Below are positions 55,547 to 64,000 of a DNA stretch of 64,000 bases, piece after piece. The position numbers and the translations under genes were made by a program. The notes below the pieces were generated by a model, which saw nothing but the letters and a program-made list of their open reading frames with translations, had not been told where the DNA came from and ran no database searches. Source of the DNA: Monomorium pharaonis. Its lineage: Eukaryota > Arthropoda > Insecta > Hymenoptera > Formicidae. The first letter of the stretch is position 1. Every line of letters starts with the position of its first letter. The stretch covers positions 12,469,413-12,533,412 of the forward strand of contig NC_050472.1 of NCBI RefSeq assembly GCF_013373865.1, read 5' to 3'.

Positions 55547-56641
55547 TCAAATTTGTGTGACACCATCCTTGTTGGTACAAGTTTGTTACCTATAGAATTC
55601 TATCAATCATATTGTAAACAGAAGTTTTTTAGATATATATAACAAACATAATTTAAAAAATTATTGAAAAGGGAAAGAAGTGGTTATGGAACTTGTAGGG
55701 AGATATGGAACATTACCAACAAATATTCTCTAATTATTTTTATTTTTAAAAATGAAAAATTAATGCTCTTTGGCAGGTCTTACTTATTAGTATTACAGAA
55801 ATATCAATTTCTTATACATAGTACTACACATAAGAATCAAAAATATAAATATAAGAATCTTTGGCTCTTGTGACTTTGTGTATTATAAAAATGCTATAAA
55901 AGTATTATAACAAACAATATTAGATAAATATTGAAAAATATTGTAAAAAATATTAGGGAATTGATTATAGGACTCAAACTTACGACAATCACAAGAGTCC
56001 ATAACCCTGAACACAAGAACATATAATTTTACATGTCAAATGCACACATTACGTCGAACATTAAATTTAATTATGGTATTTGAAATATATTCAAGTCCTT
56101 CAAATGTTAAAAAATTAATACCCAACATACTTCTCAAAATGAGGTAAAGAATAGACACCAATAAAACTTTCATATACTTGCAATACTGAAATACAGGTTT
56201 TATGACAATAAAACAAACACTAATGACCAATGGCCATGTTATAATGTCTAAACAATACGTAAAAAAGTAATTTAGACAGTTATCCCCAAAACTCAACACA
56301 AAGTATATAAGATATTGCGAATTCCATAACCCCACATCTAGTCCATAACTGCCTTTCTAAAAATGTTAAAAGTATATGTGAGAGTAGGATGTAATTGCTT
56401 AATTTTTATATACATATTTTTATATTTATAATTGTATACTTATACAAAGTTAATTGAATGATCCATGGCATCCAGTAAGGGTTCGAAAAGTGTCCTTGAA
56501 GTTATTATTCATCTTATTCATCTTATCCAATATGATTTATTGAAAGTTATTTGTTATCAAAAATATATTTTATTAGTTTATTTACTATATTATATTATTA
56601 TTATATTAATAATTTATTGCATTAACAATATATACATATAG
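55547..56641 (+). other. rest of PRPF4B intron 4
   Basis: AT-rich, nothing recognised. Ends with a weak polypyrimidine tract and the acceptor TATACATATAG. Confidence 0.45.
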
Positions 56642-57287
56642 AGAAGAAAACAGAAAACGAGAGCCACCTATCCATTATAATTCAAAAACTCGTAACAATG
56701 AGTTAAAAAGTTTAGATAACAAAAGCCACGACAGAATGGGAAGTCGCGAGCGTCAAGACAGTCGAGATCGTCACATTAGTCACGATCAACGCAGTCATGA
56801 TAGATTATCGAGTAGAGAGCCCCGCCGTCATGCTAGTCGTGACAAAAGGGATAGTAAGAGCAAAGATCGTCATGGAAATAAAGATCGACATGATGGTAGT
56901 CGCGATCGACGAGAAATTCGATATCATGATCATCGAATCGACGATCGGTCTCGCAATACCGTGAGAAGATCACGTAGTTTAAATCGAACCAGATCAGAAA
57001 GAGAACGAAACGATCGGTATAAAAGATCCAGATCTCCTTCTCGAAGTCACAGAGATCGAGATAAGCAACAATTCAGGGATCATATTAGAGATCGCGAAAA
57101 GGATAGAGAGAGAAATAACAAGAGAGATCGTAGCGATAAGTACAAAGATTCTTTATCGGAAGGTCTTAAGATAGAACATTCGGACAGCTCAAGCGAAGAA
57201 GACATCAGAGATATTGATATCGAGGAAGAAGAAGATGAAGAAGCTATTATAGAACGTCGACGAAAACAAAGAGAAGAATTGCTCAAA
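56642..57287 (+). CDS. PRPF4B exon 5, Arg/Ser-rich region and conserved pre-kinase block
   Basis: Enters in phase 2, leaves in phase 0 at GTAAGT. Encodes about 215 residues: HDRMGSRERQDSRDRHISHD and further DR/SR/RD repeats (an SR-like domain), RRSRSLNRTRSERER, YKRSRSPSRSHRDRDK, then the diagnostic YKDSLSEGLKIEHSDSSSEE, DIDIEEEEDEEAIIERRRKQ. The last block aligns with the stretch just before the kinase domain of animal PRP4, where SLSEGMKVE is found. The SR-like domain would target the protein to nuclear speckles. The next exon lies outside the window. Confidence 0.9.
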
Positions 57288-57704
57288 GTAAGTAACATAT
57301 TCTCGACAAGATTAAGAAGTAATTTGTTATTTGTAACAAAGATGGACTTTCTTTCAGTAGTTATAATTTAACTTTTTTTTTCCTGTAACTATAACAATTA
57401 CATTTTTTGTAATAATTAGTAATTAATTTAGTAGTTATTTTTTTAGTTTATATTTTACTTAATTTTATTTGTCAATGTATGGTCTGTGTTCAGCAGAACA
57501 AATTTGAAATTATATAAATATTACAAACTACTTTTTAAAGTCTTAGGTTATTGATTTACAATAATTTTATCTTAAAGTTTAAATTTAATAACTTTTTAAC
57601 TGAAAAATAATTCTATAACTTCAATAATTATTCAATAGGTATAAATATTATTTTATTATATAAATTATTTTTAATTAATTTAATTCTTATGTATTTTTGG
57701 TAAT

Positions 57705-58585
57705 TATGCACAATAAAGGTGACCTCGCCGATAATCTTGATATATATTGTCAAGGACACAGTTCTGAGTAACGTACAAAAAGTTTTAATCGTCGCTCATC
57801 ATTTATTAAAAAGTTTTTTACAATAAAAGTTTAATAAATATTATTCTTAAAGCGTAATAATTTTGATTTTACGAAAATTAGCAACATGAGCATAAACAGC
57901 GGACAGTCTTTGGCCACAAGTGCATACAAAAAGTGCGCAAATTTCAAATGTGCACGTATTTTATGACGAGACTATCAACAGTCTCTCGTCGGTGTTTAAG
58001 GATCTCGTTTTACATGGAAAGTTATTAAGTTATGTAGTACAGAGAATACGTGGACGGGGGAGGGGCAGAGTACCTAACCCTTTTAGATTAAGTTAGGTTA
58101 GGTTAGATTAGGTTAGGTTGCAATGCCAGATTTGAAATTGTGGCCAAGTAGCGAATTAAAATTGGTTGGGTTAAAGTTAGGAAAAATTATGGGGAGGGAG
58201 TGCAAAGGGAGGAATCTCTTCCCCGCCCGTTCTCTATACCACATAACTTACACGATTTTCCACACAAAACGATTAAGAGAAACTGAAAGAATATATTGAC
58301 AATTACGAAAACAAACTTGCGAAAAATGTAAATAATTACAAGAAATGTAAATAAATACTGCAACCGCTTTGAAGGAAATATGAGCTCTTTTACTTATATT
58401 TTTGTTATTTTATGCAAAAGAAAATCAAAATTATTACGTTAAATGAAAATTTTTATTAAACTTTTATTGTAAAAAACTTTAATAAATGACTAGCAATGAT
58501 TAAAACTTTTCGTACATTACTTAGACAGTGTCCTTGACAACATATATCAAGTCATTGAAATCGGTGAGGCCACCCTTATTGTGCA
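57705..58585. mobile_element. long-TIR element in PRPF4B intron 5, ~0.88 kb
   Basis: Left GGTAATTATGCACAATAAAG, right CTTATTGTGCATAATTATC. The arms continue through GTGACCTCGCCGAT / ATCGGTGAGGCCAC, TGTCAAGGACAC / GTGTCCTTGACA and the CGTCGCTCATCATTTATTAA motif shared with the 3.8-kb element at 42,170. The centre has two GC-rich blocks (GGGGGAGGGGCAGAG and CTCTTCCCCGCCC) around a TTAGG-like run. Confidence 0.72.
58088..58119. repeat. short TTAGG telomere-like array
   Basis: TTAGG repeats, five to six units with one TTAGA variant, inside the element above. Single or double TTAGG units occupy the equivalent position in related elements (42,495, 45,607 and 60,237). Confidence 0.65.
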
Positions 58586-59303
58586 TAATTATCATATTTT
58601 CTTAGAAGAGATGCGTTTTATATGAAGATAGTTTTATGAGTTTTTGAGCGCTGATTCTAAATTAGCTATTAAAATTAAAATTTAAAATGACGGATTCAAA
58701 ATGGCAGCCATAAAATGTTGAAATATTGGTATATTTAAAATATGAACGTGGATTAAGGTTCTTGTTCGATTATTAATAATAAATCAAATAATTAAACTTA
58801 AAATGGTGGGTTTAAGATGATGACCGATAACACCTGAAATATCGATATATTTAAAATATGAGTTTGAATTAATTTTTTTTAAATATTAATCATAAATTAC
58901 ATATAAAAATTACAAGATAATACATCTCGAATAGCTATTACAAGGAATTTCTGAGCATATATAAATACGTGCACTCGTCAGAATTGTCAGAAAACGCCCG
59001 TAATACATATTAATGTAGCATGAGTACACAAGATCTTTCTAATTAATCAATCTGTCATGTGTTCTGATTAATATTTCCAGAATAATACAATATTTTATAT
59101 TGGCTATAGAATCCAGTTTGAAGCCCACAACACATTTTTCCAACTATTACAATATTTATATTTACATTGTATATTACATTTACAATATTCATAAAAAGTT
59201 TTAATTTTTTTCCTATGAAGACTTAAACGAGAAGATCAGCCACTTTTGGTCCATTGAGTTGTATTTGTATGCGTCGTAACACGAGTCATATCTGCAGTTG
59301 TAC
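58586..59303 (+). other. AT-rich PRPF4B intron 5 sequence
   Basis: A ~110-bp segment with AAAATGGCAGCC...AATATTGGTATATTTAAAATAT recurs in diverged form (58,660-58,745 and 58,790-58,860). No gene. Confidence 0.4.
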
Positions 59304-59499
<196 letters not shown>

Positions 59500-60164
59500 C
59501 TTTGCTTTTGACGTGTGTGTGAAATATAGCATTTGACCTTATGGGTCGTCGTCATTTTTGGTCCAAATAGCTTGAAGCTAGTGTGAAGACCTTACTTAGC
59601 GCCATCTGTTCATCGATAGTATAGACTTACTAGAATAGACTGCTTATGAGGTGGAGAAACGGTGGTGGGGGTATCCGTCATTCAGAAAAGGATAACTGTT
59701 AATATGGGTTGCTATCTTTTTCTAGTGGGCGTAACTTCGTAATAGCGAGGAAGGTCCTTTTAATATTCTATTTTGCATACGCAGCAACTCAACACCATTA
59801 TTTCAATTGTTTAAATAAAATTATTTACACGTTAAACTCACTTATCTCAAAATATCCGTTTTGATCATCTGATCTCACATGAAGCTCACATCGACAACAT
59901 GCATACTAAATGACAACACACTCACGCTCTGACACCGTTATTGGTCGCTATGCTTCCCCACTATTCTGCATTAGAAAGAGATAGAACCTCATTAACGACA
60001 GTTATTCTTGGCACTGATCATATTCTACACAAAATAATTGTACACAATCAGAATATTCTACACAATATATTGTACACAAAAAATTCTACGTGAAAAAACT
60101 GCACAAGAATTATCCTTGAATTGAAAATTGCACACGGTTATATGGTGCGTAGAAAAACTGTAGT

Positions 60165-60300
60165 GGACAGTTTTTCCATGCTATTCGTTTCCAATGTTTT
60201 TGCGTTAACCAAATAGCGACTTTAAAATGTTTGAGTTAGGTTAGAAAAAATTACGGGCAGGGGAAGGGGCAAAGCCCCTTCCCCGCCCACGCATTTTCTA
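60165..60300. repeat. GC-rich core fragment of the long-TIR family
   Basis: CCAAATAGCGACTTTAAAAT, GAGTTAGGTTAGAAAAAATT and the hairpin GGGGAAGGGGCAAAGCCCCTT match the core of the elements at 42,170 and 57,705. No termini seen. Confidence 0.55.
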
Positions 60301-60559
60301 AAAATATATTCTTTTTCAATCAAAAGTATGCGCATATATGGCCACGGGACCATGTTCAGTCGCAACATTTCGTCAGTATGACAGGTTCCATAATCTGTCA
60401 AATAGTGAACTTTAACGATTAATATCTCGTTTCGCGGGGCAGAGCGACGCTTTTTTTGCCAGATTCGTGTTCTACGCACAAAAACACAATATTGTTAAGT
60501 TTTAACAAATTTGGTGAACTGTGAGCTCTCTTTAAGTATTACCTCTTCGAGAATATTTA

Positions 60560-60800
60560 ATTTAATTGTAAATAATTAAAATTACACAAATGTAATTGAA
60601 TTACACAAATGTAATTAAATTACATCCATGTAATTTAATTACTTTGAGTAACAATTACTCTGGACATCTATTACAAATGCTCAAACAAATTAGCAATTCA
60701 ATGGTGTTTAATTACAAATGTTCAAAATAATGTGTAATTAAATCACATTTAATTATTCATTGTTTTAAGCATTTTTAATTTGGTAATAGTCAATTACAAA
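60560..60800. repeat. AATTACA-rich tandem words
   Basis: GTAATTRAATTACACAAAT and similar 17-20-bp words are repeated several times around 60,580-60,660 and again near 60,720-60,760. Confidence 0.5.
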
Positions 60801-60851
60801 TTCGCCCATCTCTGTATCTAGCACAAGTCATGCGTTCGAATTTCAAATGTC

Positions 60852-61902
<1,051 letters not shown>

Positions 61903-62269
61903 TAGATGATTATCTTCTTATTTTTACATTCTTCAGCCGTCAAAATGTGTTGCCGTTGCCCGACGCTTGAGAGTCTTTCTTCATTTTTTTATTTTTTGTT
62001 ATTTTTTTATTTGGGGAGGGTATTTTTTCAAATTTTAATTTTTTGTATTTTTTATTTTTTAAAAAGAATTTTTATTTGATTCCAACATATAGAATTTATA
62101 AGCGTTCCTTCATAAATCATGAAATTTCCTGAAACAAAGCTTTAAAAAAGACAAAAACCAAAGGACAAAAAAAACAAAAAGAACTCTCTAATTCAGTTAC
62201 CCCCTCGCGGTGAGATTCGGGCAATGGCAACATATTTTGACAGCTAAGGAATGTGAAAATAAAAAAACA

Positions 62270-62272
<3 letters not shown>

Positions 62273-62302
<30 letters not shown>
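62273..62302. repeat. AT microsatellite
   Basis: About 14 TA dinucleotides within AT-rich intron sequence. Confidence 0.85.
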
Positions 62303-62303
<1 letters not shown>

Positions 62304-64000
62304 ATGTACATAGGTGTATGCGTAGATGTGAGCATGATGAAATACCAGATATGAACACTTATGACTTTTCTCCATTATTTGGCGATAAATGTTTTTCTCG
62401 CATTTCTTGAAAAAGACCGCTATTATTTATATTGATTATGTATTATTATAATCTCGACTCACATAAACAACAAACTTGGGTATTTTTAAAGTATTTTAAA
62501 GAGATATTACGAAAAAAAAGCGAAAAATCGAAAATATTTTGGTTATATATTTGGTTTTTCCATCTTTTGACCGCCATGTTGAATTTTTTAAAAATTCGCA
62601 ATAGGATTTGAAAGAGCAGATATCCATTCTACGATTTATGCCTATTGCAATGATCCTGCAAAACATTTTTGCATCCAAAATGTGGAATTTTTAGAAAAAA
62701 AGGTCGAAAAATGTTGCTCTTTTTTGGAAAAATGGGCCATAACTTTTTTTACTCGTCAATTCTGACGCCGGCATTCGAAAGAGGAGGTTTTAGACTATTA
62801 AAAACGTTAGCTAAGTTTTTTTTCTACGACGTCTATGTAAAAAATTTGAGCGTTGAACGTGGAGAAAAAATAGTGACCATTTGGTCCTAAATGGGCTAAG
62901 TAGAAGTTGATAGGATTATTTGTTTAAAATTTATAATGGTTTTGTAAGTGAGACAAATATATTTCAAAGGTTAATTACTATATTAAATATATTTTTGGTT
63001 TAAGATTCTTGGGCCCTCATCGCAGCCATATTAAATTTGTGACGTTAAAGGTAAGAAATTGATTATATTCCGATTTGTACTAGTTTGACTTTTTTTTAGA
63101 TGTTGATAGCCACTTAATTAAATCGAGTGTTTTAAATTCGTTGTAACCCAAATAAAAATTAATAGCTTGCACTTTTACAGTCACTTGTAACAAGTTTTAT
63201 TTATTTATATTAAAAATTATTTTCAAAGATGGACAGAAATAAAGTAATAATGCTCAACATGCATTTTTACAAGTTCTAGCAAAAGTAATGACGAAGAAAT
63301 AGAATTGTTTTAAAAGAATGTCTTTATAAATTAAGAATAAAGATTTTTATAGAACAGTGATCTATGCTTCTAATAATAAAAAATTTAAACATTTTTTATT
63401 AACTTGTCCACAATTTCCAAATAAAACATTTTTAGCTAAATACTTTAGCAGAGTACGCGCATGAGCATTTGCGGGTTAGAACCATAATGAGTTTGAAACA
63501 CTTGGTTTAATTAACGTGCTGCCAATACCTAGAAAACAAATAAGGCAAATTTGTATGGTTTTGGAATATAGCCATGATACATTGACATCCTAATTTTGCG
63601 TCTGTGCCAGCTTACAAATCTTACAAGTATACTAAAGTAATCTGAAGTGTTATTTTATTGAATTATCTTTTTATTTAAAAACGACATAAAATTTTTAACA
63701 TATTTATTTATTATTATTAGCATGATATTTTTCTAACTTTACAAATTCAATATGGCTGCGGCGAGTATCCAGGATCTTTTATATATTATTTAAATGATTA
63801 ATTTATAGTATAGTAAACTGTGTAACAAGTCGATTTTTTCGGCACTAGTGCAGAGAGTGGACGCACGAGTCAGAAAAAGCCGATCCATACTATTTTTTGT
63901 TATAAATGCATAGAAAATGTGAGAAGGGATTTAGAAAGCGGGAAGTTCAGGGCAAAAAGTGGGAGATCTGCGAGAAAGTCCCTCGCAAAATGAAAAAAAC
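62303..64000 (+). other. distal part of the window, PRPF4B intron 5
   Basis: AT-rich with no recognised exon; in particular no PRP4 kinase-domain motif was found on either strand. A GC-richer end (63,840-64,000) may be the start of another repeat. Confidence 0.45.

Noticed and set aside
58088..58119. True telomere or interstitial telomere
   Set aside because: Only five to six TTAGG units, inside a mobile element whose relatives carry one or two units at the same place.

Overview
The window is about 64 kb of AT-rich, intron-rich animal DNA. The organism is almost certainly an insect and plausibly an ant or other hymenopteran. The signs are short TTAGG-type repeats, a copia element primed by an internal initiator-tRNA fragment, mariner, hAT, Merlin-like, gypsy and non-LTR elements, and two conserved animal genes carried on short exons. 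The taxonomic call is inference; no species can be named from the sequence.

Two host genes are visible, both on the + strand and both cut by the window edges. Left (3,733-4,880): the last four coding exons of a titin-like muscle protein, giving two fibronectin type III domains and a short unique tail before the stop codon. Right (36,261 to beyond 64,000): the 5' half of the PRP4 splicing kinase gene (PRPF4B/Prp4k), with five coding exons for the Lys/His-rich and Arg/Ser-rich N-terminal region. Intron 3 is about 16.9 kb, intron 4 about 2.3 kb, and intron 5 runs off the end before the kinase domain is reached.

Almost everything else is layered mobile DNA. 1-3.7 kb: a 40-bp minisatellite and a hAT-type element (8-bp target duplication) with a mariner-type MITE inside it. 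5.8-7.7 kb: a large inverted duplication carrying two opposed 0.77-kb foldback elements. 8.1-9.85 kb: a G-poor tract. 9.9-10.6 kb: a 15-bp-word array element. 12.4-16.3 kb: a foldback holding a 1.4-kb TIR element, which holds a solo LTR, plus a separate word-array element. 16.5-18.2 kb: alternately inverted AT-rich repeats. 18.9-22.2 kb: a very young, internally deleted gypsy-type LTR element with a single intact ORF. 22.4-22.9 kb: another word-array element. 25.3-29.7 kb: a broken non-LTR retrotransposon split by two insertions. 29.7-31.3 kb: the 3' end of a gypsy element. 33.2-34.4 kb: another word-array element with a MITE inside. 34.6-36.06 kb: nested palindromes just upstream of PRPF4B. 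Intron 3 then holds mariner/Tc1-type MITEs, a 3.8-kb long-TIR element with a dead Merlin-type transposase, and a dead copia (47.5-52.8 kb) that contains a dead mariner. A further word-array element lies at 53.1-53.5 kb. Introns 4 and 5 carry foldbacks.

The most unusual system is a family of non-autonomous inverted-repeat elements at about 9.9, 15.2, 22.4, 28.8, 33.2 and 53.1 kb. Their arms are tandem arrays of 15-16-bp words (GGACACAG/GCGCACAG-type) flanking a GC-rich core. Two copies have perfect 8-bp target duplications. The period is conserved while the word itself differs between subfamilies, and word order is shuffled between copies.
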